Shown here: in pieces, positions 34,722 to 43,482 of the stretch | Layout of the letters: the number at the start of each line of letters is the position of its first letter | How positions within the stretch are numbered: the stretch's first letter is position 1 | From: DATFRX01 sp035630615 | Lineage (GTDB): Bacteria; Actinomycetota; Actinomycetes; Propionibacteriales; Nocardioidaceae | Assembly: GCA_035630615.1 (NCBI GenBank) | Contig: DASQKI010000073.1 | Coordinates: forward strand, 1 to 59,121 | Direction: 5' to 3' | Length of the DNA: 59,121 bases | Notes under the pieces: generated by a model | What the model was told of the DNA's origin: nothing | Seen by the model: only the letters and a program-made list of their open reading frames with translations | Databases searched by the model: none | Position numbers and translations under genes: made by a program

Positions 34722-37288
34722 CGGCTCGTTGGGCGTGACGTGCGTATGTCGATTGCGTGCGCGACCGCTCTCGCCGCTGTCATCGCGGCCGTCGCGCCGA
34801 ATGCGTCCGGTCAGGCCAGCTCGCCACGCGATCCGAGCCCGCCGCGGTACGGCCGGGTGCTCGACATCTTGCCGCCCGGCCAGTCCGGCACGATCACCGC
34901 GACCGATCTGGTCCAGGTGCTCGCCGGCGATCCCACCGGACGGGTCGCGGTCGACGGCAAGGACGCACCGGGCAACTTCGCCGACCAGCTCGAGATGTAC
35001 GACGCGCTCAACACGGTCAATCCGAACACGATCACTGGCGCCGACCTCGACGCGTACTACAAGGACGCGTCCGACTTCGTGCCCGACGAGGTCGTCCGCG
35101 AGGAGCAGCCGACAGACGGCGTACGCATTCGGTGGGATGCGTTCGGTGTGCCCTACATCAACGGTGCGACCTACCCGAAGACGCTGTGGGGCGCGGGATA
35201 CGCGGCGAGCCTGGACCGGATGTTCCTGATGGACGTCTTGCGGCATGCCGGCCAGGCTCGGCTCGCCGAGTTCGCCGGCGGCACCGAGGCCAACCTCGCG
35301 ATGGACCAGGAGCAGCTGCGCACGGCGTACTACACCCGTCGCGAGGCCGCCCGCCAGCTCCCCGCGCTAGCCGATGAGTACGGGGCCGAGGGTCGGCGAC
35401 TGCTTCGCGGCGCGGACGCGTTCCTCGATGGCATCAACGCCGCGCAGGACGCGATGTGTCCCGGCGGACTCGTGGTCGCGCCGAGCTGCCCGGCCGAGTA
35501 CGTCGCTCTGCAGAAGGTGCCGCAACCGTGGACGCGGGCCGACCTGACGTACGTCGCGTCGCTGGTCGGCGGCATCTTTGGCAAGGGCGGCGGCAACGAA
35601 TATGCCAACGCGTTGTTCTACCAGCGCCTGGCCGAGCGATTTGGCGAGCGCCGCGCGACCACGCTGTACGACGAGCTTCGGTCGAAGAACGACGCGGACG
35701 CCCCCGACGACCGCCACGGCCCGAGCTCACTACGGCGGCGGCTCGTTGAACCCGGATCGCCCCGGCGTCGCGCTGCCCGACGTCGACGGCCCGATCGCAG
35801 GCGGCACCGGCACCGAGACGTCGGGCAACGGGCTCGGGCTGCCCGACCTCGGCGACCTGCTCGGCACCGCCCCGGAGGCGCCGTCGGTCGTCGACGGGGC
35901 CTTCGGCCCGATCCGGCTCGCCCTACCGCAGCAGGGGATGAGCAACGCGCTCCTCGTGTCCGGCGAGCACACCGCGACGGGGCGTCCGGTGACGGTGTTC
36001 GGCCCGCAGACCGGCTATTACACGCCGCAGATGCTGACCGAGGAGGTGCTCGTCGGGCCGGGCGTCAAGGCCCGTGGGGTCGCGTTCGCGGGCACCAACC
36101 TCGTCGTGCAGCTCGGGCACGGAGTCGACTACGCGTGGTCGGCGACCAGCGCCTCCAACGACAACGTCGACACGGTCGTCGAGCGGCTGTGCGACCGCGA
36201 CGGGAGCCGGCCGACGGTGCGATCGACGTCATACGTGCGGGGCGGGCGATGCGTGCCGATGGATCATCACACCCACACCGAGAAGGTGATCCCCAACATC
36301 ACCGCGCCGGAGCTGCCGGCGACCTACACCTTCGACGTATGGCGTACCCGTCACGGGATCGTCCAGCTGCGCACGACGGTACGCGGGCGGCCGGTCGCCA
36401 TCGTGACGCAGCGCAGCACGTACGGCCGCGAAGTGAGCTCGGTGCTCGGGTTCAGCCGGTTCAACAACCCGCGGATCGTGCACGACGCCGCATCGTTCCA
36501 GCGGGCGGCCGGGGCCCTCGACTACACGTTCAACTGGTTCTACGCCGACAACCGCGACATCGCGTACTTCTCCTCGGGCCGGCTGCCGCGTCGGGCTGCC
36601 GGAACCGACTTCGACCTGCCCCGGTGGGGGAGTCGGCGCTACGACTGGCAGGGCTGGTTGCCGTGGGATGAGCACCCGCGCCAGGTCAACCCGGCCCGCG
36701 GCTACCTTGCCAGCTGGAACAACAAGCCCGCACCCGGCTGGGGCGCGCCGGACGAGATCTGGGGGTGGGGATCGGTCCAGCGCAGTCTCGCCCCTGTCGG
36801 ACCGGATCGATCGGGTCATTCGGCGCGGCGAGCGGGTGACGCCGGCGCGGTTGGTCGGGCTGGTCGAGGACGCCGCCACGGTCGACAGCCGAGCCCGCTA
36901 CACGCTGCCGTGGCTGCCGCAGGCGCTCGACAACCATCCACGCGGCGGCACCGGATCGTCATGGAACAACGTCGCTTGGTACGGCTATGTCAACAAGGAC
37001 CTGCGCCAGGTGCTCGGGCGACCGGTTCGCGCGCCGTACCCGCTCGGACTGTGCGGCGAGGGCCGGCTCGCCGACTGTCGGGTGACCCTGCGCGCCTCCC
37101 TACGAGACGCCGTCGAGCGGGCGCTGGCGGCGCAAGACGTCAACCGAGTGCGGGATCTGACGTACGACAAGACGATCGACGCGATCCGGTCGACGACGGT
37201 CGGGACGGTGGGCGTTCGGCCCGTCGACTGGCAGAATCGACCTACGTTCCAGCAGGTGGTGTCGTACGTCCGGCATCGCCCGCGGTAG
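34713..37288 (+). pseudogene. Penicillin acylase family protein, interrupted by two +1 frameshifts
   Basis: The gene encodes a secreted Ntn-hydrolase precursor of about 858 codons across three frames. Frame 1 carries the signal-like MSIACATALAAVIAAVAP and the alpha chain. After CCCCC at 35701-35705 the frame moves by one. Frame 2 holds the beta-chain N-terminus GMSNALLVSGEHTATGRPV, with the predicted catalytic Ser at 35941-35943. After CCCC at 36791-36794 it shifts again into frame 3, ending at 37288. Dropping one C in each run restores a continuous protein. These are either sequence errors in homopolymers or real inactivation. Family members cleave amides, including acyl-homoserine lactones. 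Confidence 0.85.
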
Positions 37289-37311
37289 TTCTCGGGAACT
37301 TGGAGGGATCC

Positions 37312-38160
37312 ATGGTGCTGGTCGCGGAACGCATCGGGGAGTTCGACTACGAGGGGCATCGCCTCGAATACACCGAGTACGGCTCCGGCGACAGCGTCGT
37401 GGTGCTGCTGCACGGGCAGTTGATGCCTCGCCGGATGCACGAGCCGCTGGCGCGGGCGGTGGCCGGTGAGGGCTACCACGTCTACACGCTCGACCTGCTG
37501 GGTCACGGCCGATCCGACAAGCCGACCGATCCCGGGCTGTATTCGATGACAGCCTTCGGACGCCAGGTCGTCGCGTTCTTGGACCACCACGGGGTCGAAC
37601 AGGCCGTCGTCGGCGGCACGTCGCTCGGCGCGAACACGACCCTCGAGGTCGCGGCGCGTTCGCCGGAGCGGCTGCGCGGCATGATCATCGAGATGCCGGT
37701 CCTCGACAACGCGGTCGAGGCCGGGATCATCGCGTTCGCGCCGTTGCTGTTCGTCGCCCGCGCCGCGCCGATTGTCGTGAAGGCGGTCGGTCGGCTGGCG
37801 CAGGCGGTGCCGCGGAGCCTGGTGCCGTTTTGGTCGGGCATCGCGCTCGACACCATGAGTCAGGAGCCACACGCCATGGCGGCGACGATCCACGGCATCT
37901 TCTACGGTCGGGTCGCGCCGCCACACGACGAGCGGATCGCGATCGACGTACCCGCCCTTGTCGTCGGGCACCCGAGAGATCCGATCCACCCTGCGGCCGA
38001 CGCGGCGATGCTCGCCGACGAGTTGGTGTCGTGCCGGTTCGTCGAAGCGGAGTCATTCCTCGAGTGGCGTCGTCGGCCGGACCGACTCAACGCGGAGGCG
38101 CTCGACTTCGTCCAGGCCTGCTGGGTTGCCGACGACCTTTCAGCGGTGGCTGACGCCTGA
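37312..38160 (+). CDS. Alpha/beta hydrolase
   Basis: A 282-residue alpha/beta-hydrolase-fold enzyme. VVLLHGQLMPRRMHEPLARA gives the oxyanion HG motif, GGTSLGANTTL the nucleophile elbow (G-T-S-L-G), and ALVVGHPRDPIHP the likely acid and following loop. A catalytic His is not clearly placed near the end; FLEWRRRPDRL lacks one, which is unusual. The substrate is unknown. ATG 37312 follows GGAGGGATCC. It lies 23 bases after the acylase stop and is probably co-transcribed with it. Confidence 0.82.
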   Translation: MVLVAERIGEFDYEGHRLEYTEYGSGDSVVVLLHGQLMPRRMHEPLARAVAGEGYHVYTLDLLGHGRSDKPTDPGLYSMTAFGRQVVAFLDHHGVEQAVVGGTSLGANTTLEVAARSPERLRGMIIEMPVLDNAVEAGIIAFAPLLFVARAAPIVVKAVGRLAQAVPRSLVPFWSGIALDTMSQEPHAMAATIHGIFYGRVAPPHDERIAIDVPALVVGHPRDPIHPAADAAMLADELVSCRFVEAESFLEWRRRPDRLNAEALDFVQACWVADDLSAVADA

Positions 38161-38275
38161 CGGATCGACTTCGTTAGGAAATCGCGATCCGCGGGCGTCC
38201 TCTTTGTGCGGGGGCCTGCGCCCGACGCAACGGCGAGGCGCTGACCTCCCGCGCGGGCAGCACCCGGTGGGGCGG

Positions 38276-38905
38276 CTAACCCGACAGTGCCGCCTCATCG
38301 ATCTGCGGCCGATATCCGGCCCTCAAGACGGCGGCCGTTGCCGGCGGCGTGATCATCTCGACGGTGCCTGAACGCGGTCGCGGGCGGGGTCGGCCGTAGC
38401 CCTCGGTGGTCCAACGCACCACGGCGTTTCGGTGTGCCAGCCACGGTTCGTCGGCGATGCGGACGAACGCACCGTCGGGCACCCGGCGCCACTCGATCGG
38501 ATGCGTTCGCCGGCGGTGCGTGCCGCGGTAGATCCGCTCTCCGTGAAGATGCCGGTCCATCTCCCACGCCTTGGGGACAGGTCCGCCGAGCGCGTCGACC
38601 CAGGCCGCTCGGTAGGCGTTGTAGTCACCGCGCCGACACAGCGCGCACGGTCGATGCCCGGCGGCAAACGCCACAGCCTCGTCGTGGAAGAACAACACCG
38701 TGAAATGGTGCGGCTGCCATTGCGGCAGCTGCCAGTCCTTGTGACGCAAGGTGCAAATGATCCACAAGGCACTGCGATGAAACCGGACGACCTCGGTCCC
38801 GTTGTGCAGGATGCCGCGGTTGCCGAGCCAAGCACCGCGCATCGGGATCGCGACGATGTCGCCGAGCGGTGTTACCCGATTGCGCATGGGTCGGGGTGGC
38901 GGCAT
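38276..38905 (-). CDS. Conserved protein with an Ada-like Cys motif
   Basis: A 209-residue protein I cannot assign to a characterised function. The segment FFHDEAVAFAAGHRPCALCR resembles the second half of the Ada metal-binding domain, where FF-x-EA-x-AGFRPC-x-RC carries two zinc cysteines; the first Cys pair of Ada is not evident (one Cys in LWIICTLRHK could contribute). The rest is rich in Trp, His and Arg (DWQLPQWQPHH, RRRTHPIEWRRVPDG), suggesting nucleic-acid contact. It resembles proteins of unknown role in other actinobacteria. It stands between two unrelated genes. Confidence 0.65.
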   Translation of the reverse strand: MPPPRPMRNRVTPLGDIVAIPMRGAWLGNRGILHNGTEVVRFHRSALWIICTLRHKDWQLPQWQPHHFTVLFFHDEAVAFAAGHRPCALCRRGDYNAYRAAWVDALGGPVPKAWEMDRHLHGERIYRGTHRRRTHPIEWRRVPDGAFVRIADEPWLAHRNAVVRWTTEGYGRPRPRPRSGTVEMITPPATAAVLRAGYRPQIDEAALSG

Positions 38906-38953
38906 GTCCCGCGACCCTAGGCGTCGGATCCGACAAACTCCCCGAGTGGCGTG

Positions 38954-39592
38954 CTAGCTGACCCGGACGATCAGGTCCGCCCGATCGCGGCTGGCGACGA
39001 CTCGGGTTGCGTTGGGGTCGTCGACGCGGGTCACCCACTCTCGCGCCTGCTCCGGCGACTTGCCGAATCGCTCGTGCCGCGCGACCAGCCGGCGTCGGCG
39101 CCGTCTGTCGTCGGCGTCGAGGTACCAGACCTCGTCGAGCTGTGCCCGTACCGATGGCCACGGCGCCTCCGCGTCGAGCAGGTAGTTGCCTTCGGTCAGT
39201 AGCAGCCGGACCTCGGGACGCACCGCGATGCTGCCGGCCAGCGGCTGCTCGAGTACGCGCTCGAACGCCGGCGCCCACACGACATCGGCCTCGCCCTCGC
39301 GTACGCGGGCCAACAGCGCGGCGTACCCCGCGGCGTCGAATGTGTCCGGCGCGCCCTTCCAGTCGAGTCGGCCGAGCTCCGCCAGGGCGGCGTCGGCCAG
39401 ATGGAAGCCGTCCATCGGCACGTACGCGGCGTCAACCCCGTCGTCACCGAGCCGCTCGAACAGCCACTCCGCGAGGGTCGTCTTGCCGGCGCCGGGTGGG
39501 CCGGCGATGCCGAGCACGCGGCTGGCGTGCCGGGACACCAGGGCACGGACCCGGTCGAGGAGGGCCGATTCGTCCGGATCGATGACGTCCAC
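38954..39592 (-). CDS. Nucleoside/nucleotide kinase family protein (uridine kinase/PanK fold)
   Basis: A 212-residue P-loop kinase. GIAGPPGAGKTTLAEWL is the Walker A loop (about residues 24-40), DGFHLADAAL follows beta-2 as in uridine kinase and pantothenate kinase, and LLTEGNYLL plus EVWYLDADD are further family landmarks. A C-terminal RHERFGKSPEQAREWV helix has lid-like arginines. The exact acceptor (nucleoside, ribose derivative or other) is not evident. GTG 39590-39592 is chosen from family length. It diverges from recO with about 130 bases between. Confidence 0.82.
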   Translation of the reverse strand: MDVIDPDESALLDRVRALVSRHASRVLGIAGPPGAGKTTLAEWLFERLGDDGVDAAYVPMDGFHLADAALAELGRLDWKGAPDTFDAAGYAALLARVREGEADVVWAPAFERVLEQPLAGSIAVRPEVRLLLTEGNYLLDAEAPWPSVRAQLDEVWYLDADDRRRRRRLVARHERFGKSPEQAREWVTRVDDPNATRVVASRDRADLIVRVS

Positions 39593-39724
39593 ACCGAGAG
39601 TCTTCCAGCGCGTCTGGGGCCGACGCTTCCGCGGTGGGGGAGAATCGAGAGTGAACGAGCCTGCGAGTGAACAATCGGGCGCTGCGCTTTGCCGCGGGTC
39701 TGACGAACGTAGTGAGGAGGCCCC

Positions 39725-40453
39725 GTGGCTCTCTATCGCGACGAGGGTGTCGTCCTGCGCACGCAGAAGCTCGGCGAGGCCGACCGCATTGTCACGCTGC
39801 TGACCCGCCAGCACGGCAAGGTCCGGGCCGTGGCGAAAGGGGTCCGGCGTACCAGCTCCCGATTCGGTGCTCGGCTCGAGCCGTTCATGCACGTCGACTG
39901 CCAGTTCGCCGAGGGGCGCTCGCTCGACATCGTGACGCAGGCCGAGACGCTCGGGCCCTACGGCGCGATGATCAGCTCCGACTACCCGACGTACACCGCC
40001 GGCACCGCGATGCTCGAGACGACCGAGCGACTGAGCACCGAGGAGGGCCATCCCGCGGTGCAGCAATACCTGCTCCTCGTGGGGGCGTTGCGGGTGCTGG
40101 CGGCCCGCGACCGCGACCCGCGGCTGATCCTCGACTCCTTCCTGCTCCGGTCGCTCGCCGTCGCCGGGTACGCTCCGTCGTTCTCCGACTGCGTGCGCTG
40201 CGGCGAGCCCGGACCGCATCGGTCGTTCAACCCCGGCGCCGGCGGCATGCTGTGCGGCAACTGCCGGCTGCCCGGGTCCGCCACGCCGGCGGCGTCGACC
40301 GTCGCGCTGCTGGCCGCGCTGCTCTCCGGCGACTGGGAGACCGCGTCGGCGAGCGACGAACGCAGCCGGCGCGAGGGAAGTGGCATGGTCGCCGCGTACC
40401 TCGCCTGGCATCTCGAGCACGGCCTGCGTTCGCTGTCGTACGTCGACCGCTGA
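39725..40453 (+). CDS. recO: DNA repair protein RecO
   Basis: A 242-residue recombination mediator that helps load RecA on SSB-coated DNA and anneals strands. The N-terminal OB fold starts LYRDEGVVLRTQKLGEADRI, and the C-terminal helical domain contains a zinc knuckle, CVRCGEPG followed by CGNC. GTG 39725 follows GTGAGGAGG. uppS starts 13 bases after the stop, reproducing the recO-uppS order of Mycobacterium. Confidence 0.95.
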   Translation: MALYRDEGVVLRTQKLGEADRIVTLLTRQHGKVRAVAKGVRRTSSRFGARLEPFMHVDCQFAEGRSLDIVTQAETLGPYGAMISSDYPTYTAGTAMLETTERLSTEEGHPAVQQYLLLVGALRVLAARDRDPRLILDSFLLRSLAVAGYAPSFSDCVRCGEPGPHRSFNPGAGGMLCGNCRLPGSATPAASTVALLAALLSGDWETASASDERSRREGSGMVAAYLAWHLEHGLRSLSYVDR

Positions 40454-40465
40454 CAGGATCGGGTC

Positions 40466-41233
40466 GTGGCCAGACGTACGTACCGCGCGCCCACGCCGCA
40501 TCCCTCGGGCGCTCGTCCGCCGACGATTCCGCGGGCCCAGGTGCCGAAGCACGTCGCGATCGTGATGGACGGCAACGGCCGATGGGCCCGCGCCCGCGGG
40601 TTGCCGAGGACCGCGGGGCACGAGGCCGGCGAGGCGGCGCTGTTCGATGTGGTCGAGGGCGCGATCGAGATCGGCGTGACGCATGTGTCGGCGTACGCCT
40701 TCTCGACCGAAAACTGGAAACGCTCGCCCGACGAGGTGCGCTTCCTGATGGGCTTCAACCGCGACGTGATCCGGCGTCGGCGCGACGAGATGCACGAACT
40801 CGGCGTCCGCGTGCGATGGGCCGGTCGACGGCCGCGACTGTGGCGCAGCGTGATCAAGGAGCTGGAGGTCGCCGAGGAGCTGACCCGCGACAACGACCGG
40901 CTCACGCTGACGATGTGCGTCAACTACGGCGGCCGGGCCGAGCTCGCCGACGCGGCCGCCGCGCTGGCACGGGACGCGGCCGCGGGCCTGGTCGATCCGG
41001 CGCGGGTCGATCAACGCACCTTGCGCCGCTATCTCGACGAGCCGGACCTGCCCGACGTCGACCTGTTCTGGCGGACGTCGGGAGAGCAGCGGATCAGCAA
41101 CTTCATGCTGTGGCAGGCGGCGTACGCGGAGCTGGTCTTCTCCGACATCGCCTGGCCCGACGTCGACCGGCGAGCGTTGTGGGCGGCGATCGAGGAGTAC
41201 GCCGCACGCAGCCGCCGCTACGGCACGGCCTGA
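40466..41233 (+). CDS. uppS: Polyprenyl diphosphate synthase (UppS/isoprenyl transferase)
   Basis: A 255-residue cis-prenyltransferase that makes the undecaprenyl or decaprenyl carrier lipid for cell-wall synthesis. VAIVMDGNGRWARARGLPRT holds the catalytic Asp and diphosphate-binding residues; HVSAYAFSTENWKR and DLFWRTSGEQRISNFMLWQ are the other conserved blocks. GTG 40466 starts the protein just after recO. A family C inverted repeat lies between its stop and a converging kinase gene. Confidence 0.95.
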   Translation: MARRTYRAPTPHPSGARPPTIPRAQVPKHVAIVMDGNGRWARARGLPRTAGHEAGEAALFDVVEGAIEIGVTHVSAYAFSTENWKRSPDEVRFLMGFNRDVIRRRRDEMHELGVRVRWAGRRPRLWRSVIKELEVAEELTRDNDRLTLTMCVNYGGRAELADAAAALARDAAAGLVDPARVDQRTLRRYLDEPDLPDVDLFWRTSGEQRISNFMLWQAAYAELVFSDIAWPDVDRRALWAAIEEYAARSRRYGTA

Positions 41234-41273
41234 CGCCGTCGGCGGCGCTGCTGCAGTGCGCCGGCCCGGAGTA

Positions 41274-41324
41274 TTGGCGTGAGATTCAGGTTTGGAGCGC
41301 CGCTCGACCTGTATGTCACGCCAA
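41274..41324. repeat. Inverted repeat, family C, copy 1
   Basis: A 51-base element. TTGGCGTGAGATTCAGGT at the left pairs with ACCTGTATGTCACGCCAA at the right with two mismatches. The element at 41961-42011 has the same length and outer arms. It lies between converging uppS and kinase genes. Confidence 0.75.
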
Positions 41325-41345
41325 AACGTGGCTCGCCGGCCCGAC

Positions 41346-41888
41346 TCAGGCGATCCGGGCCTCGTCGAGCCGGTCGACGAGTTCATCGGCCGTCTCGGCC
41401 GGCGTTTGCTCACTCGAGTCGATCCATAGGCCGATCCGCTCTGTGTCGCGACGGTGATCGGCCACGCACTCCTCGACGGTCCAGGTTGTATAGCCGGTCT
41501 TGGGTCGGTCGCGCTCACGCCGCGCGACGGCGGCCGCGTCCGGATCGAGTACGACGAGGTGCAGCGGGCGGACGGAAAAGAGCCCGACGTACTCGCTCAA
41601 CAGCGGGCCGGTCACGACGTCTTGCACCACGGCGGTGAATCCGGCCCGGGCATACTCGTCGGCCACCAGCGCCGCGAGCCGATAACGCAACCGCAGCTGA
41701 TTCCACGCCTCCGAGCTCACCGAACCGTCGGGACGTCGGTCCATCCGGGCCCGACCGCCGACGACATAGAGGTTGAAGTCGTTGCCGTGCACATGGGCCG
41801 AGCGAGCAAGCCGTTCGGCGACGAGTTGTGCGACGGTCGACTTGCCGGCGGCCATGACGCCGGTGATCGCGATGACACCCGAGTCCAT
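41346..41888 (-). CDS. P-loop kinase, chloramphenicol-phosphotransferase-like
   Basis: A 180-residue small kinase. GVMAAGKST at residues 10-18 is the Walker A loop, and VHGNDFNLYVVGGRARM, TAVVQDVVTG and LHLVVLDPDAAAVARRERDR follow the pattern of the AAA_33/CPT-like kinases. Members phosphorylate small molecules, including some antibiotics, but the substrate cannot be told. It lies downstream of zur on the same strand, with a family C inverted repeat between them, and converges on uppS. Confidence 0.78.
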   Translation of the reverse strand: MDSGVIAITGVMAAGKSTVAQLVAERLARSAHVHGNDFNLYVVGGRARMDRRPDGSVSSEAWNQLRLRYRLAALVADEYARAGFTAVVQDVVTGPLLSEYVGLFSVRPLHLVVLDPDAAAVARRERDRPKTGYTTWTVEECVADHRRDTERIGLWIDSSEQTPAETADELVDRLDEARIA

Positions 41889-41960
41889 GCCGCCGGATCA
41901 TCGTGGCAGAGCCGGTCGGCGGAACCGAATTTCCCGGTCGGTCGGACCCGGCCTGGACTT

Positions 41961-42011
41961 TTGGCGTGAGAATCACGCCTCGTGCGCTGCCGGAGGCGAT
42001 TCTCACGCCAA
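41961..42011. repeat. Inverted repeat, family C, copy 2
   Basis: A 51-base palindrome. TTGGCGTGAGAATC (41961-41974) is perfectly complementary to GATTCTCACGCCAA (41998-42011), and GCCTC/GAGGC extends the stem across a two-base bulge. It lies between zur and the kinase gene, both leftward, so this copy is not between converging genes. Confidence 0.8.
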
Positions 42012-42074
42012 TACTCGGCCACGCGACGGGCGGTGGCCACGCGACGACGTCCGTCGCCCTGCCGGTCCGCCGGA

Positions 42075-42509
42075 TCAGCGGCAGTCGGCGCAGAGCCCGA
42101 AGATCTCCAGCGTGTGGGACACGTCCGCGAAGTCGTGCTCCGCGGCGACTCGGTCGGCCCATCGCTCGACGGTCGGGCCCTCGACCTCGACGGTACGGCC
42201 ACAGGAACGGCACACGAGATGGTGATGGTGTCCCGAGCTGCAACGGCGATAGAGCGCCTCGCCCTCGTCGGAGCGGAGGACGTCGACCTCTTCGGCGTCG
42301 GCCATCGACTGGAGCGTGCGATAGACCGTCGAGAGCCCGACCTGGTCGCCACGGCGAGTGAGGATGTCGTGGATCTGCTGGGCGCTGTGGAAGTCGTCGA
42401 GCTCGGCGAGCGCATCGCTGACGGCGCGACGCTGCCGAGTGGCACGGGCCGCGACCGGAGTCGCCAGGGCCGGCTCGGGCGCCGTCTTCGGTCGTCTAGT
42501 GCTCGTCAT
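42075..42509 (-). CDS. zur: Fur-family zinc uptake regulator (Zur/FurB)
   Basis: A 144-residue Fur-family repressor. The winged helix includes DFHSAQQIHDILTRRGDQVG and LSTVYRTLQSMADAEEVD. GHHHHLVCRSCGRTVEVEG and the final CADC carry the structural zinc cysteines and regulatory His cluster. It lies at the end of the znuACB operon, and two Zur boxes precede znuA, so this is the zinc rather than iron regulator. ATG 42509 is used; ATG 42542 is possible. Either start overlaps the end of znuB, so translation is coupled. Confidence 0.92.
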   Translation of the reverse strand: MTSTRRPKTAPEPALATPVAARATRQRRAVSDALAELDDFHSAQQIHDILTRRGDQVGLSTVYRTLQSMADAEEVDVLRSDEGEALYRRCSSGHHHHLVCRSCGRTVEVEGPTVERWADRVAAEHDFADVSHTLEIFGLCADCR

Positions 42510-43482
42510 AGTGCTGTCCGTGGGGGGCGTGTCGGTGTCCATCGTGAACGTAGTCGAGGTGATCGCTGTGCTGCACCGCCGGATGTCCGCATCCGGGGCC
42601 GTGCTCGTGCGGATGCTGCTCGGCGAGATCGTGCTCGGTCGACTCGGCCGTCTCGAACGGCGCCGACCGAGTCCGTCGCCAGGCCAGGAGTGCCCCCACC
42701 GGCGCCGTGACGACGAATCCCGCGAGCGCGAGCAGGACGATCGTCGGGCCCGGGGGAGTGGCCGCTTCGAAGCTCACGGCGACCCCGGCGATCGAGGCGA
42801 CGACGCCCAGCAGGGTAGCGAGCACGAACGTGGTCCGGAAGCTCCGACTGAGCTGTTGCGCTGTCGCGACCGGGACGACCATCAGCGCGCTGGCCAGCAA
42901 GAGTCCGACCGTGCGCATCGACACGGTCACGGTGATCGCCGCGAGGCCCGCGATCAGCACGCCGTACATCCGGGCCGGCACTCCGGACACCCGCGATTGG
43001 TCCTCGTCCTGGCAGATGGCGAACAGTTGGGGCGCCAGTCCGACCGCCACGGCCACGACCAGTGCGGACAGAATCGCGACGTCGCGCAGGTCGCCCGGCG
43101 ACAGCGTGGTGATCGAGCCGAACAGATAGGTGTTGAGGGTCGCCGCCGACTCGCCGGCCTGCGCGGTCAAGAAGACGCCGCCCGCGATGCCTCCGTAGAA
43201 CATCAGCGCCAGGGCCACGTCGCCGCTGGTCTTGCCGTACGCGCGGAGCAGCTCGATGCCGATCGCGCCGGCCGCGGCCAGTATGACCGCGGACGTCAGA
43301 GGCGCCCATCCGGTGAGCAGCCCGACGGCGACGCCGGTGAGGGCGACGTGTCCGATGCCGTCGCCGAGCAGGGCCAGCCGCCGCTGGACGAGGTAGGTGC
43401 CGATCGCCGGCGCCGCGAGTCCGGTGCAGATCGCCGCGATCAGTGCCCGCTGCATGAATTCGTACTGCCACAGGTCAAGCAC
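42496..43482 (-). CDS. znuB: Zinc ABC transporter permease with a His-rich tail
   Basis: A 328-residue ABC-3 family permease with about eight transmembrane helices; RRLALLGDGIGHVALTGVAV is the family motif near helix 2. After the last helix a hydrophilic tail (about residues 278-328) contains roughly 14 histidines in motifs such as EQHPHEHGPGC and GHRHAPHGQHYDEH. Such a tail probably binds zinc at the membrane face, as buffer or sensor. It overlaps znuC by eight bases and zur at its 3' end. Confidence 0.92.
   Translation of the reverse strand: MLDLWQYEFMQRALIAAICTGLAAPAIGTYLVQRRLALLGDGIGHVALTGVAVGLLTGWAPLTSAVILAAAGAIGIELLRAYGKTSGDVALALMFYGGIAGGVFLTAQAGESAATLNTYLFGSITTLSPGDLRDVAILSALVVAVAVGLAPQLFAICQDEDQSRVSGVPARMYGVLIAGLAAITVTVSMRTVGLLLASALMVVPVATAQQLSRSFRTTFVLATLLGVVASIAGVAVSFEAATPPGPTIVLLALAGFVVTAPVGALLAWRRTRSAPFETAESTEHDLAEQHPHEHGPGCGHPAVQHSDHLDYVHDGHRHAPHGQHYDEH

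Noticed and set aside
39667..41457. A 596-residue plus-strand frame over recO and uppS
   Set aside because: Frame-shifted shadow of recO and uppS; Arg/Ala-rich with no domains.
38954..41518. Apparent 854-residue minus-strand protein across recO and uppS
   Set aside because: Only the last 212 residues (from GTG 39592) resemble a kinase. The rest is antisense to recO and uppS.
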